Source: Streptomyces sp. BK239
GTDB lineage: Bacteria > Actinomycetota > Actinomycetes > Streptomycetales > Streptomycetaceae
Assembly: GCF_004217285.1 (NCBI RefSeq)
Contig: NZ_SHKS01000004.1
Location: forward strand, 62,001-126,000
Length of the DNA: 64,000 nt
Reading direction: 5' to 3'
Shown here: in pieces, positions 8,472 to 16,917 of the stretch
Position numbering within the stretch: position 1 is the stretch's first letter
Layout: the number at the start of each line of letters is the position of its first letter
Translations under genes and position numbers: made by a program
Notes under the pieces: generated by a model
What the model saw: the letters and a program-made list of their open reading frames with translations, nothing else
The model's database searches: none
Told to the model about the DNA's origin: nothing

Positions 8472-8500
8472 CCGGGCCGGTTCCACCCGGGCCGGCCCGG
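8472..8500 (+). terminator. Hairpin terminator after ung
   Basis: Inverted repeat CCGGGCCGG (8472-8480) and CCGGCCCGG (8492-8500) with an 11-base loop, directly after the ung stop codon. Confidence 0.55.
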
Positions 8501-8609
8501 TGCCGCCTGACCGGTATTGCCGCCGCAGGCGGCTAGATTCGTCGCGTCGTGGAGCAGGCGGACGGTCGCACCGGCCCCGACGTCCTCGCAACAGGTCCAG
8601 GGAGGCGCG

Positions 8610-9083
8610 GTGGCGGAGCATCGACAGGGGCAGGCGACGCCGGACTCCGTGCTCACACGGATCGGCCAGGTCGTGATGCTGCACCACGGGGGAGACCGCG
8701 AGGAGGCCCGGCGCCGCCTCCTCGACCTGTGGACCGAACTCGGCGACGGCGGCGACCCCCTGCACCGCTGCACCCTCGCCCACTACCTGGCGGACACCCA
8801 GGACGACCCCTTCGACGAACTCGCCTGGGACCTGCGGGCGCTGACAGCGGCGGAGGACCAGGACGCCTCGGTGGAGGTGCGGGCGCTGTTCCCCTCCCTG
8901 CACCTCAACCTGGCGGCGGACTACGCCGGGCTGGGCCGCTCCGAGGCCGCCCGCAGCCACCTCCGCCGGGCCCGCCGCACGGCCGGCGTCCTCGGCGACG
9001 ACAGCTACGGCGACGGCGTGCGCGCGGCGATCAGCCGCATGGAGCTGCGCCTCGGCGAGGGCGCCTCGGACGACCTTCTCTAG
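8610..9083 (+). CDS. Hypothetical helical protein with TPR-like features
   Basis: A 157-residue protein of unknown function. It is predicted to be almost entirely helical, and segments such as HLNLAADYAGLGRSEAARSH look like a tetratricopeptide-type helix pair. That suggests a protein-binding role, but no defined family can be named. The GTG at 8610 was chosen because GGAGG at 8601-8605 precedes it at normal spacing; the frame stays open further upstream without a good start. There is no signal peptide or membrane helix. It ends 23 bp before the convergent DinB gene. Confidence 0.75.
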   Translation: MAEHRQGQATPDSVLTRIGQVVMLHHGGDREEARRRLLDLWTELGDGGDPLHRCTLAHYLADTQDDPFDELAWDLRALTAAEDQDASVEVRALFPSLHLNLAADYAGLGRSEAARSHLRRARRTAGVLGDDSYGDGVRAAISRMELRLGEGASDDLL

Positions 9084-9106
9084 AGCGTCTTTCGAAAGGC
9101 CCCCGG

Positions 9107-9622
9107 TCAGTCGCCGGTCGCGCCGTCGATGCGCTCGCGCAGCAGGTCGGCGTGACCGTTGTGCCGGGCGTACTCCTCGATCATGTGCGTGTAGATCCAG
9201 CGCAGGTTGAACGGCTCGCCGCTGTGCCGGCTCTTCCCTCGGGAGAGGTCGTCCAGCTCGAAGCCGGCCGCGTTGCGCCGGGCGATCTCGATCTCGGCCT
9301 GCCAGGTGGCGTGGGCCTCCTCCCAGCCGTCCGCCTCGGTGAGATGGAACTCGCCGTCGCGGTCCTCGTCGCTGAAGTAGATCGGCTCGGCGTCCTCACC
9401 CACGAGCACCTCGCGGAACCAGCCGCGCTCCACCTCCGCCATGTGCCGCACCAGCCCCAGCAGGGACAGTTCGGACGGCGGCGCGGAAGCGGTCCGCAAC
9501 TGGGCGTCGGTGAGCCCCTCGCACTTCCAGGCCAGGGTCTGCCGGTGGTACTCCAACCAGCCTTCCAGCATGGTGCGTTCGTCGGCGTTCTGGGCGGGTT
9601 CGGTGCGCTGCGTCGTCGTCAT
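9107..9622 (-). CDS. DinB/DUF664 family protein
   Basis: A 171-residue protein of the DinB-like four-helix superfamily. The three metal-ligand histidines expected in the family are visible: one in LLGLVRHMAEVERGW and two in HMIEEYARHNGHADLL. DUF664 members include mycothiol- or bacillithiol-dependent S-transferases, and Streptomyces make mycothiol, so a thiol-transfer or detoxification role is possible but unproven. ATG 9622 was preferred; an in-frame GTG at 9658 is an alternative because neither has a strong ribosome site. It is probably cytoplasmic. Confidence 0.85.
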   Translation of the reverse strand: MTTTQRTEPAQNADERTMLEGWLEYHRQTLAWKCEGLTDAQLRTASAPPSELSLLGLVRHMAEVERGWFREVLVGEDAEPIYFSDEDRDGEFHLTEADGWEEAHATWQAEIEIARRNAAGFELDDLSRGKSRHSGEPFNLRWIYTHMIEEYARHNGHADLLRERIDGATGD

Positions 9623-9696
9623 TACTTCATGATCGCCCAGCCGGCCCACGGTCACCACGCCTTTTCAGCCACCGCACACACCCTCGCGCCCTCCCC

Positions 9697-10290
9697 TCAG
9701 TCGCCCAGCATCCCCGCCAGCAGCTCCGACAGCCCCGCGCGCACCTCCTGCGGGCTCGGCGTCCGCGCCCCGAACGAACCGGCCACGCAGGAGAACATCA
9801 GCCCGTCCGCCCAGGCGACCAGCGACAGCACATGCCGCTCGGGGGACGTCGATCCCAGCGCCGTGACGAGGGCGGCGAGCTGCTCCCGGAAGCGGGCCCC
9901 CGCCGCGTCGAAATGAACCCGTAGCTCAGGGCGGCGCGTGGCCTCCAAGGCCAGTTCGTAGCGGGCCAGCGTCAGCTCGCGGTCGCGGGTGAGCGCCCGG
10001 TGGGTCGCCAGCGCGAGCGCGTCCACCACGGGGAGCCGGCCGGCCCGCGGATCCGGAAGCTCGTGCAGGGCGAGCGTCCGGGCCTCACGGTCGGCGAGCC
10101 GGCGTACCGCCAGCTCCAGCAACGCCTGGCGGGTGCGGGCGACATTGGAGGTGGAGCCCTGAGGGAGCCCGGCCGCCTCGTCGACGGCCCGATGGGTGAG
10201 GCCGCGCGTGCCGCGCTCGGCGAGCAGGGCGAGGGCGGTGTCGGCGACGAGTTCAGCGCGCGAGGCGTCTGGGGCGGGACGTGCGGACAT
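9697..10290 (-). CDS. TetR-family transcriptional repressor
   Basis: A 197-residue protein with an N-terminal TetR helix-turn-helix (residues about 10-55: LVADTALALLAERGTRGLTH then AGLPQGSTSNVARTRQALL) and a C-terminal ligand-binding helical domain. It is transcribed divergently from a flavin monooxygenase, and the 92-bp gap carries two near-identical palindromes. The classic arrangement predicts that it represses both itself and the monooxygenase, and is released by a substrate of that enzyme. The inducer is unknown. Confidence 0.88.
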   Translation of the reverse strand: MSARPAPDASRAELVADTALALLAERGTRGLTHRAVDEAAGLPQGSTSNVARTRQALLELAVRRLADREARTLALHELPDPRAGRLPVVDALALATHRALTRDRELTLARYELALEATRRPELRVHFDAAGARFREQLAALVTALGSTSPERHVLSLVAWADGLMFSCVAGSFGARTPSPQEVRAGLSELLAGMLGD

Positions 10291-10309
10291 GCAGTCAACC
10301 TACCCCGCT

Positions 10310-10357
10310 CACTACACCCGTAGTACAGTCGAGGCGTGGCGTACTACGGATGTAGTG
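10310..10357. promoter_or_regulatory. Paired TetR operators between tetR and the monooxygenase
   Basis: CACTACACCCGTAGTAC (10310-10326) and GTACTACGGATGTAGTG (10341-10357) are reverse complements with one mismatch in 17. Each also contains the smaller palindrome ACTAC-N4-GTAGT. The centres are 31 bp apart, about three helical turns, so two dimers would lie on the same face of the DNA. Confidence 0.75.
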
Positions 10358-10382
10358 CGCAGGGTCGAGCCCAGGAGGAGTC

Positions 10383-11612
10383 ATGGCGCACAGCCAGGAG
10401 CGGCCGAGGCGGGCGGTCGTCATAGGAGGCGGCATCGGCGGTCTCACCGCCGCCGCGGCCCTGCACCGCATCGGCTGGCGGGTCACCGTCCTGGAACGGG
10501 CCTCCTCCCTCGCCCCCGTCGGCGCCGCCATCTCCCTCGCCCCCAACGCCCTGCGCGCCCTCGACGTCATCGGCGTCGGCGACCGGATCCGCGACCTCGC
10601 CGCCTGGCAGGGCGACGGAGGGCTGCGCGCCCCGAGCGGGCGCTGGCTCTCCCGCTCCGACGCGGACGCGGCGGCCGCCCGCTTCGGCGGCCCCCTGGTC
10701 CTGCTGCACCGCGCCACGCTCATCGACACCCTCGCCGCCCTGCTCCCGACGGACGCCGTCCGCACCGGTACGCCCGGCGCCCTCACCGATCCCGGCGACC
10801 CGGGCCCCTCCGGCCGCCCCGCCCGCGTGACCACCCCTGACGGCGACCTGGAAGCCGACCTGGTGGTCGCCGCCGACGGCATCCACTCCGCCGTACGCCG
10901 CGCCCTCTTCCCCGGCCACCCCGGCCCCGTCTACTCCGGATTCACCACCTGGCGGGTGGTGATCCCCGTGCCCGGCGCACGGTTCGCCTCGCACGAGACC
11001 TGGGGCAGGGGCCGCATCTGGGGCACCCACCCCCTCAAGGACGGCCGCGTCTACGCCTACGCCGCCGCCATGACACCCGCCGGGGGACACGCGCCCGACG
11101 ACGAGAAGGCCGAACTCCTGCGCCTCTTCGGCGACTGGCACCACCCGGTGCCCGCCGTCCTGGCGGCCGCCCGCCCCGAGGACGTCCTGCGCCACGACGT
11201 CCACCACCTGGCGCGGCCGCTGCCCGCCCACCACCGCGGCCGGGTCGCCCTCCTCGGCGACGCCGCGCACGCCATGCCGCCGACGCTCGGCCAGGGCGGC
11301 AACCAGGCCGTCGAGGACGCGATCGTCCTCGCCCATCACGGCGACGACCTCGCCGCCTACACGGCCGCCCGGCTGCCCCGGACGACGACGATCACCCGCC
11401 AGGCCGTGCGGATCGCCCGCCTCAACATGGCACGCGGCCGCGCGGTGACGGCCGTCCGCGACGGCGTGCTCGTCGTGGCGTCGAAGGCCGCCCCCGGCCT
11501 CGTCCTGCGCGGCTTCGACGGGATCGCCGACTGGCGGCCCCCGCAGGCCCCGTATGCTGCCGTGCAGGCAGGCACGGACGAGCAGGACACGCAGGGCGCG
11601 GACGAGCAGTGA
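10383..11612 (+). CDS. FAD-dependent aromatic-type monooxygenase
   Basis: A 409-residue group A flavoprotein monooxygenase. It has the N-terminal FAD motif VIGGGIGGLTAAAALHR near residues 12-28, the second FAD motif DLVVAADGIHS, and the C-terminal GDAAHAMPPTLGQGGNQ segment. All three nucleotide-binding fingerprints of the family are present and the length is typical. It would use NAD(P)H and O2 to hydroxylate a small, perhaps aromatic, substrate that cannot be specified. The ATG has AGGAGGAG upstream. The divergent TetR gene and its double operator imply induction. A Gfo/Idh oxidoreductase begins 11 bp after the stop and probably shares the transcript. Confidence 0.88.
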   Translation: MAHSQERPRRAVVIGGGIGGLTAAAALHRIGWRVTVLERASSLAPVGAAISLAPNALRALDVIGVGDRIRDLAAWQGDGGLRAPSGRWLSRSDADAAAARFGGPLVLLHRATLIDTLAALLPTDAVRTGTPGALTDPGDPGPSGRPARVTTPDGDLEADLVVAADGIHSAVRRALFPGHPGPVYSGFTTWRVVIPVPGARFASHETWGRGRIWGTHPLKDGRVYAYAAAMTPAGGHAPDDEKAELLRLFGDWHHPVPAVLAAARPEDVLRHDVHHLARPLPAHHRGRVALLGDAAHAMPPTLGQGGNQAVEDAIVLAHHGDDLAAYTAARLPRTTTITRQAVRIARLNMARGRAVTAVRDGVLVVASKAAPGLVLRGFDGIADWRPPQAPYAAVQAGTDEQDTQGADEQ

Positions 11613-11622
11613 AGGAGTCCCC

Positions 11623-12534
11623 GTGAAGGTCGGCTGCATCGGACTCGGTGACATCGCGCGCAAGGCCTACCTGCCGGTGCTCGGCACACTGCCGGGGATC
11701 GAACTCCACCTCCAGACCCGCACCCCGGCCACCCTGGAGCAGGTCGGCGACACCTTGCGGCTCCCCGCCGGACACCGGCACCGGGACCTCGACGCGCTCC
11801 TCGACCAGGGCCTCGACGCCGCCTTCGTGCACGCGCCGACCGCCGTCCACCCCGAGATCGTCGGCCGGTTGCTGGACGCGGGCGTCCCCACCTACGTCGA
11901 CAAGCCGCTGGCGTACGAACTCGCCGACTCCGAGCGGCTCGTGACCCTCGCGGAAGAGCGCGGCACAAGCCTCGCCGTCGGCTTCAACCGGCGCTACGCC
12001 CCCGGCTACGCGCAGTGCGCCGACCACCCGCGCGAGCTGATCATCCTCCAGAAGAACCGGGCCGGACTGCCCGAGGAACCGCGCACGATGATCCTCGACG
12101 ACTTCATCCACGTCGTCGACACGCTCCGCTTCCTCGTGCCGGGGCCGGTCGACGACGTGACCGTGCGGGCCCGCGTCCGGGACGGCCTGCTGCACCACGT
12201 CGTGCTCCAGCTCGCCGGCGACGGCTTCACCGCGCTCGGGGTGATGAACCGGCTCAGCGGGTCCAACGAGGAGATCCTGGAGGTCTCCGGGCAGGACACC
12301 AAGCGGCAGGTCGTCAACCTCGCCGAGGTGATCGACCACAAGGGCCAGCCGACCCTGCGCCGGCGCGGCGACTGGGTGCCCGTCGCCCGGCAGCGCGGCA
12401 TCGAACAGGCCGTGCTGGCCTTCCTCGACGCCGTCCGCGCCGGCAAGGTGCTCAGCGCCCGGGACGCACTGGCGACTCACGAACTGTGCGAGCGGGTGGT
12501 GCGAGCGGTGCGGGAGACCTCCGGCGCCGCCTGA
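11623..12534 (+). CDS. Gfo/Idh/MocA family oxidoreductase
   Basis: A 303-residue NAD(P)-dependent oxidoreductase. The N-terminal Rossmann segment GCIGLGDIARKAYLPVL and the DKPLAYELADSE motif (the family's E/D-K-P) identify it. The C-terminal half is the expected alpha/beta dimerisation and substrate domain. The GTG at 11623 has AAGGAG overlapping the stop of the monooxygenase, so the two genes are translationally close and probably co-transcribed. Family members oxidise or reduce sugars, inositols or related cyclic compounds. The 3' end overlaps the opposing lnt gene by 83 bp, a convergent coding overlap. Confidence 0.88.
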   Translation: MKVGCIGLGDIARKAYLPVLGTLPGIELHLQTRTPATLEQVGDTLRLPAGHRHRDLDALLDQGLDAAFVHAPTAVHPEIVGRLLDAGVPTYVDKPLAYELADSERLVTLAEERGTSLAVGFNRRYAPGYAQCADHPRELIILQKNRAGLPEEPRTMILDDFIHVVDTLRFLVPGPVDDVTVRARVRDGLLHHVVLQLAGDGFTALGVMNRLSGSNEEILEVSGQDTKRQVVNLAEVIDHKGQPTLRRRGDWVPVARQRGIEQAVLAFLDAVRAGKVLSARDALATHELCERVVRAVRETSGAA

Positions 12535-14020
12535 CCGCCCGGGTCCCCTCCCAGGCGGCCGCCGCCGCGAGGACCAGCAGCGCCGCGTGGGTCGGCCAGT
12601 CGCCGAAGCGGACGTACGGGGTGACGCCGTCGGTGAGCGGCACCTCGTGGACGGCCGTCGAACTCGCGTCCGTCCCCAGCCACGACCCCACCGGCCGGCC
12701 GTTCGCGTCGTACACGGCGGACACACCCGTCAGCGTCGCGTGCACGAACGGCCGGCCGGTCTCCGCGGCGCGCAGGGCGCCCAGCGAGGCGTGCTGCGCG
12801 GGCGCCCAGCTCTCCTGGAACGTCGATGTCGACGACTGGGCGACCAGCACGTCCGAGCCGTCCCCGGCCAGATGCCTGCTCATGTCGGGGAACGCCGTCT
12901 CGAAGCACACCATCGGCCCGATCCGCAGCCCCCGCCCCGCGTCCATCACGACCTGCTTCGAGCCCCGCCTACGGTCCTCACCGGCCGCCTTGCCGACCGA
13001 GGAAGCCCAGCCGAGCAGCGAACGGGCCGGGATGTACTCCCCGAAGGGGACCAACCGCATCTTGTCGTACCGGTCGCCGGTCGGGCCGTCCGGGCCGATC
13101 AGGAGCGAACTCTTGTAGATGCCGGGCACGTCCGAGCGGCGGGCGTCCACGTTGACCAGGATGTCGGCACCGGTCTCACGGGACAGCGCCGCCAGTCGGC
13201 GCGCCAGATCGGGCCGGTCGTCGAGGTCGTAGCCGACGCTGCTCTCACCCCAGACCACCAGGTCCACGTCCTGCCCGGCGAGCTTGCGGGTGAGCTGTTC
13301 CTCCCGGTCGAAACGGCGGTCCGGGCCGTCGATCACACCCGGCTGCACCACGCCGATCCTGGCCACCCGCCCGGTGGCGTCCGGCCGCGGCGACCACACC
13401 CACGCGGCGGACGCCGCGGCGGCCGTCGCCGCGAGCCCCGCCACGGCGGGCAGCCGGTGCGCCGGCACCGCGACGAGCACGGCCACCGCCACGTTCACGG
13501 CCACCACCAGGAAGCTGAGCAGCCACACCCCGCCCACGGACGCCAGCCGCAACGCGGGCTCCACCTGCCACTGACTCGACCCGAGCACGCCCCACGGCCC
13601 GCCGAGCGCCTGCCAGGACCGGACCAGCTCCACGGCGAGCCAGCCCGAGGGCAGCACGACGAGCGCGGCCGCGGCCCGCCCCCGCGAGGGCGCACCGCCG
13701 AGGAACCGGCGCACCAGCCAGCCCCACGGCGCCCACAACGCACCGAGCAGCGCGGCCAGCACGAAGATGAAGACGTGCAGGAACGGCAGCAGCCACAGAT
13801 GCATGGCCAGCATGAACCCGAAGCCGCCGCACCAGCCGTCGTACGCCGCCCGTTTGCCCGTCGGGGCCGACCGGACGAGCAACAGCAGCGGGACCAGCGC
13901 GAACCACGCCCACCACCACAGGGCGGGCGCCGGGAACGCCGGCACGGGCAGCGCGCCGGCCAGCGCCGCGAGAGCGGAACGCCGCCAGGGGGAGGTGAGC
14001 CAGGGACCGAACGTCTTCAT
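12452..14020 (-). CDS. lnt: Apolipoprotein N-acyltransferase
   Basis: A 522-residue integral membrane enzyme that adds the third acyl chain to lipoproteins. About six hydrophobic helices in the first 210 residues are followed by a carbon-nitrogen hydrolase domain. The triad is readable: Glu259 in VVWGESS, Lys320 in RYDKMRLVPFGEY and Cys372 in GPMVCFE. The ATG at 14020 has GGGAGG upstream; in-frame sequence beyond it is the antisense of the next gene. A C-terminal membrane helix is followed by an Arg- and Pro-rich tail. The tail overlaps the 3' end of the facing Gfo/Idh gene. Streptomyces often carry two Lnt paralogues, so this may be one of them. Confidence 0.9.
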   Translation of the reverse strand: MKTFGPWLTSPWRRSALAALAGALPVPAFPAPALWWWAWFALVPLLLLVRSAPTGKRAAYDGWCGGFGFMLAMHLWLLPFLHVFIFVLAALLGALWAPWGWLVRRFLGGAPSRGRAAAALVVLPSGWLAVELVRSWQALGGPWGVLGSSQWQVEPALRLASVGGVWLLSFLVVAVNVAVAVLVAVPAHRLPAVAGLAATAAAASAAWVWSPRPDATGRVARIGVVQPGVIDGPDRRFDREEQLTRKLAGQDVDLVVWGESSVGYDLDDRPDLARRLAALSRETGADILVNVDARRSDVPGIYKSSLLIGPDGPTGDRYDKMRLVPFGEYIPARSLLGWASSVGKAAGEDRRRGSKQVVMDAGRGLRIGPMVCFETAFPDMSRHLAGDGSDVLVAQSSTSTFQESWAPAQHASLGALRAAETGRPFVHATLTGVSAVYDANGRPVGSWLGTDASSTAVHEVPLTDGVTPYVRFGDWPTHAALLVLAAAAAWEGTRAVRRRRRSPAPLAPPARTVRESPVRPGR

Positions 14021-14090
14021 ACGGCACCTCCCTACCCACTGACGGCTCCAGTGTGCGCGCCCCGGACGATCTCCGACCAGATGGCGTCGG

Positions 14091-14615
14091 TCACTCCCGG
14101 GGCATCGGGCCCGGTCGGTTCCCGGACGGCCGCGGAGCCCGGCGCCACTTCTCCGCCACGACCACCTCGCGCAGCCGCCAGCCGTCGTCCGTGCGCAGCA
14201 GGGCGAAGGAGTAGCGGCCGCCGCAGACGAAGTCGGGAGGCCCGGCCGAAGCACCGGAACCCGTGTCCCCGAAGCGGGCGGCGTCCCCTGCCAGCCGCAT
14301 GGGATTGAGGTAGTCGGCCTGGACGTGCGCCGTGTCGCCCCGGTCCCGCTCCAGGACCCCGAAGCGGACACGGCGGTTCACGATCAGGTGCTGCCGCATG
14401 GAGAACAGCCGCATGCTCTCCGCGAGCCACCCGGCCACCTTCCCGGCGTCCCCCTCGATCCCGCCGGCGGAACGGTAGTCCGCCCGGCCGTCCGGGGTGA
14501 ACAACTCCCGGTACGCCGCCCAGTCCCCGTCGTCGACCGCGACCGCGTACTCCGTGATCAACCCGTCGACGGCCAGCCGGTCCATCACGGTGGCGAGCTC
14601 CACACGCTGCGTCAT
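14091..14615 (-). CDS. SnoaL/NTF2-like protein
   Basis: A 174-residue protein with an NTF2-like fold, recognisable from the N-terminal helix (LAVDGLITEYAVAVDDGDW), the RELFTPDGRADYRS turn and a C-terminal strand set ending GWRLREVVVAEKW. It has the DUF4440/SnoaL_4 style seen in dehydratases, cyclases and orphan proteins; without neighbours the chemistry cannot be assigned. Two starts are possible, ATG 14615 and ATG 14633; I give the shorter because neither has a convincing ribosome site. It is divergent from the AI-2E-type transporter gene. Confidence 0.8.
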   Translation of the reverse strand: MTQRVELATVMDRLAVDGLITEYAVAVDDGDWAAYRELFTPDGRADYRSAGGIEGDAGKVAGWLAESMRLFSMRQHLIVNRRVRFGVLERDRGDTAHVQADYLNPMRLAGDAARFGDTGSGASAGPPDFVCGGRYSFALLRTDDGWRLREVVVAEKWRRAPRPSGNRPGPMPRE

Positions 14616-14671
14616 GACCCGAGTGTTGGGCATGGACCTCGCGGAGCCAAGGGCCGTGCGGGGGATGGCCC

Positions 14672-14701
14672 TTGGCACGGCCGCACACGGCTGCACATAG
14701 G
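14672..14701 (+). promoter_or_regulatory. Promoter suggesting a leaderless AI-2E-type transporter mRNA
   Basis: TTGGCA (14672-14677), an 18-base spacer and CATAGG (14696-14701). A start point about seven bases downstream would fall at or next to the ATG at 14710. No ribosome site precedes that ATG, so a leaderless transcript is likely. Confidence 0.4.
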
Positions 14702-14709
14702 GTGACCCC

Positions 14710-15825
14710 ATGCCTGCCACCCTGAGCCCCACGAAGACGCGCGCCGCGCTGCGCGCGTCCGCGCGCATATCCGTCGACCTGCTGCTGGTCCTCGTGATGC
14801 TCTCGGTCGCCCTGTGGCTGCTCGGACGGACCTGGTCCGTGGTGTGGCCGCTCGTCGTCGGCCTGCTCCTGACGACGCTGACCTGGCCGCCGACCCGATT
14901 CCTGCGCCGGCGCGGCTGGCCGCCCGCCCTGGCCGCGGCCACCGTGACGGTGCTGTTCCTGCTGGTCGCCGTGGGCGTCGTGGCGCTGATCGCGGTGCCG
15001 GTGGCGTCGCAGTCCGGCGACCTGACCGACGGCGTGGTGGAAGGCATGCAGAGGCTGCGCGAGTGGGCGGCCGGACCGCCGCTGAACATCGACGACGCCC
15101 AGATCACCAAGGGTCTCGACAGCGCGGTCGCACGGGCCCAGGACGGAATGGGCAGCGCGGTCACCGCCGTCGTCACCGGGGTGAGCACCGTCGTCAACGG
15201 GCTCATCACGGCCGTGCTGGCGCTGTTCCTGATGTTCTTCTTCCTCAAGGACGGCCCGCGCTTCCTGCCGTGGCTGGCCCGTCAGCTCCCCGGCCGGCTC
15301 GCCACCGACGTCCCGACCGTGGCCGAACGCGGTTGGGACACACTGGGCGCGTTCGTGCGCTCCCAGGCGGTCGTCGGACTGCTGGACGCCGTCCTCATCG
15401 GCCTCGGCCTGTGGATCCTCAAGGTGCCGTTGGTTCTGCCGCTGGCGGTGCTGACCTTCGTCTCGGCGTTCGTGCCCATCGTGGGCGCGCTGTTCGCCGG
15501 CTTCGTCGCGGTGCTCATCGCACTGGTCTCCAACGGCCTGACGGACGCGCTGATCGTGCTGGCGATCATCGTCGTGGTGCAGCAGCTGGAGGGCAACGTC
15601 TTCCAGCCGATGATCCAGAGCCGCGGTCTCGGCCTCCACGCCGCGGTGGTCCTCATCGCGGTGACGCTGGGCGGCAGTCTGGCCGGCGTCGTGGGCAGCT
15701 TCCTCGCGGTACCGGTCGCCGCACTGGTGGCGGTGGTCTGGAACTACGTCCGCGAACAGCTCACGGATCCTCCGCAGGAGCCGGAGCCCGACGCGTCGCC
15801 CGAGGGCGCGGCCGTCCCGTCGTGA
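14710..15825 (+). CDS. AI-2E family transporter (PerM/TqsA-like membrane protein)
   Basis: A 371-residue membrane protein of the AI-2E transporter family. Two to three hydrophobic helices lie in residues 20-100, a soluble segment follows (residues about 105-150), and then five or so helices. The family hallmark loop around QQLEGNVFQPMIQSRGLGLH is present near residue 295. The C-terminal tail is acidic and proline-rich. Despite the name, most members do not carry autoinducer-2 and their substrates are unknown. There is no ribosome site before the ATG at 14710, and a promoter-like pair places the transcript start near the ATG. Confidence 0.88.
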   Translation: MPATLSPTKTRAALRASARISVDLLLVLVMLSVALWLLGRTWSVVWPLVVGLLLTTLTWPPTRFLRRRGWPPALAAATVTVLFLLVAVGVVALIAVPVASQSGDLTDGVVEGMQRLREWAAGPPLNIDDAQITKGLDSAVARAQDGMGSAVTAVVTGVSTVVNGLITAVLALFLMFFFLKDGPRFLPWLARQLPGRLATDVPTVAERGWDTLGAFVRSQAVVGLLDAVLIGLGLWILKVPLVLPLAVLTFVSAFVPIVGALFAGFVAVLIALVSNGLTDALIVLAIIVVVQQLEGNVFQPMIQSRGLGLHAAVVLIAVTLGGSLAGVVGSFLAVPVAALVAVVWNYVREQLTDPPQEPEPDASPEGAAVPS

Positions 15826-15862
15826 CGTCCGCCGGCGACCGGGCGGGTGCCGTGCGCGCCGC

Positions 15863-16465
15863 TCAGGGCCGCAGGTGGGCGAGCAGTTCGTCACCGGCGG
15901 GGTAGGGCCGCTCCCGGGGAAGCAACTCCCGCGCGGCGTCCTGATCGCCGCGGGCGACGAGCGCACGGATCTCCCGGGCGAGCGGAGTCACGTCGCTGAT
16001 GGACACGGTCCACTCGTCGGCGTAGCGCGCCGACGCCTCGCCGGAAAGCCCGAGTTGCAGCGAACGGTACGGCAGGGGACGTGAGTTCAGGTCGCGTTCG
16101 GGATCCCACTGGACACGGGCCGGCGCCCGCTTGAGTTCGCGCTGCCAGGCGCCGCGATCGGGGTGCAGGGAGCGAACGTGGCTCGACAGACAGGCGTGGC
16201 GCAGCGCCCAGTCGAAACCGTCGCGAGTGATCTCGACGGCGAGAACGGTCTCCTGCCCCTCACCGGTGCCCCAGCCGGAGCGGTACATCATCCACAGGAA
16301 GCTGGGTTTGATCCACGTCATGCGGTTCCGCCGCCACGTGGAGGGGAAGCGGCCGTGGCGTACGGCGGGCACTCCGACAGCGGGGTCGTACGCCTGGTAG
16401 ACGGTGATCGTGGACGCCGTGTGGAGCGCGCGGATCTCGCGGATCTCCTGGTGCGGGTGTTCCAT
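15863..16465 (-). CDS. DUF4291 family protein
   Basis: A 200-residue protein matching DUF4291. The motifs ITVYQAYDP, MTWIKPSFLWMMYRSGW and WDPERDLNSRPLPYRSLQLGL are strongly conserved in this family, whose function is unknown. It has no signal peptide or membrane segment. The ATG lies at 16465 and the gene is divergent from the broken DUF5829-like gene. Upstream, 139 bp separate the two starts. It is also downstream of the convergent AI-2E-type gene with a 37-bp gap. Confidence 0.85.
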   Translation of the reverse strand: MEHPHQEIREIRALHTASTITVYQAYDPAVGVPAVRHGRFPSTWRRNRMTWIKPSFLWMMYRSGWGTGEGQETVLAVEITRDGFDWALRHACLSSHVRSLHPDRGAWQRELKRAPARVQWDPERDLNSRPLPYRSLQLGLSGEASARYADEWTVSISDVTPLAREIRALVARGDQDAARELLPRERPYPAGDELLAHLRP

Positions 16466-16604
16466 GACGGACAGTTTTCGGCCCCGACGGCTCGGCGGGC
16501 CACCGATTTTCGATCACCCCGCGGCCCGTGCGGCTCGAACGAACGCTCGCCTCGGTCTCCGGAAAGAACCACAAGCGCGGCCTGCCCGCCCTACGATCGC
16601 TCGC

Positions 16605-16878
16605 ATGCTGATTCGCCGGACATTACGGATGATCGTCGTGCTCGCCGTGGCCCTCTCCGGAGCGATCGGGGGCGGCGTGGGGACGGCACACGCCGAGGAC
16701 CGAAGCACCTCGTACGAACGGCAGTTGTTGTTCTACAACCACTCCTACGGCGTCCTCGACCGGGAGACCGCCGACGCCATCGAACACTCCGCTTACCTGC
16801 GGGACTTCGCCAACTTCCAGGTCCGCACCACGAGCGGCACGGACGGACAGACCTGGACCGGCCGCTACCGGGATTCAT
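16605..16878 (+). pseudogene. DUF5829-like gene, 5' fragment, interrupted by a TnpB element
   Basis: Starting at ATG 16605, the fragment encodes a signal peptide of about 30 residues ending GTAHAED. A conserved-looking domain follows (FYNHSYGVLDRETADAIEHS through RTTSGTDGQTWTGRY) that fits the N-terminus of DUF5829-type secreted proteins. Homologous sequence ends near 16870, and the frame then runs into the left-end hairpin of the mobile element and stops at about 16910. The C-terminal part of the same family reappears at 18338. A TACGAT hexamer just upstream of the ATG hints at a leaderless transcript. The product would be a truncated secreted peptide. Confidence 0.7.
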
Positions 16879-16917
16879 TCGCGGTGCTCCGGCCTTCAGG
16901 CCGGGGGTGAAGCGAAT
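16877..16917. repeat. Left-end hairpin of the TnpB element
   Basis: CCGGCCT (16889-16895) pairs with AGGCCGG (16898-16904), and an outer ATTCGC / GCGAAT stem (16877-16882 and 16912-16917) can extend it. The CCTTCAGG core recurs in the right-end hairpin, as expected for subterminal hairpins of IS200/IS605-type elements. Confidence 0.55.
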
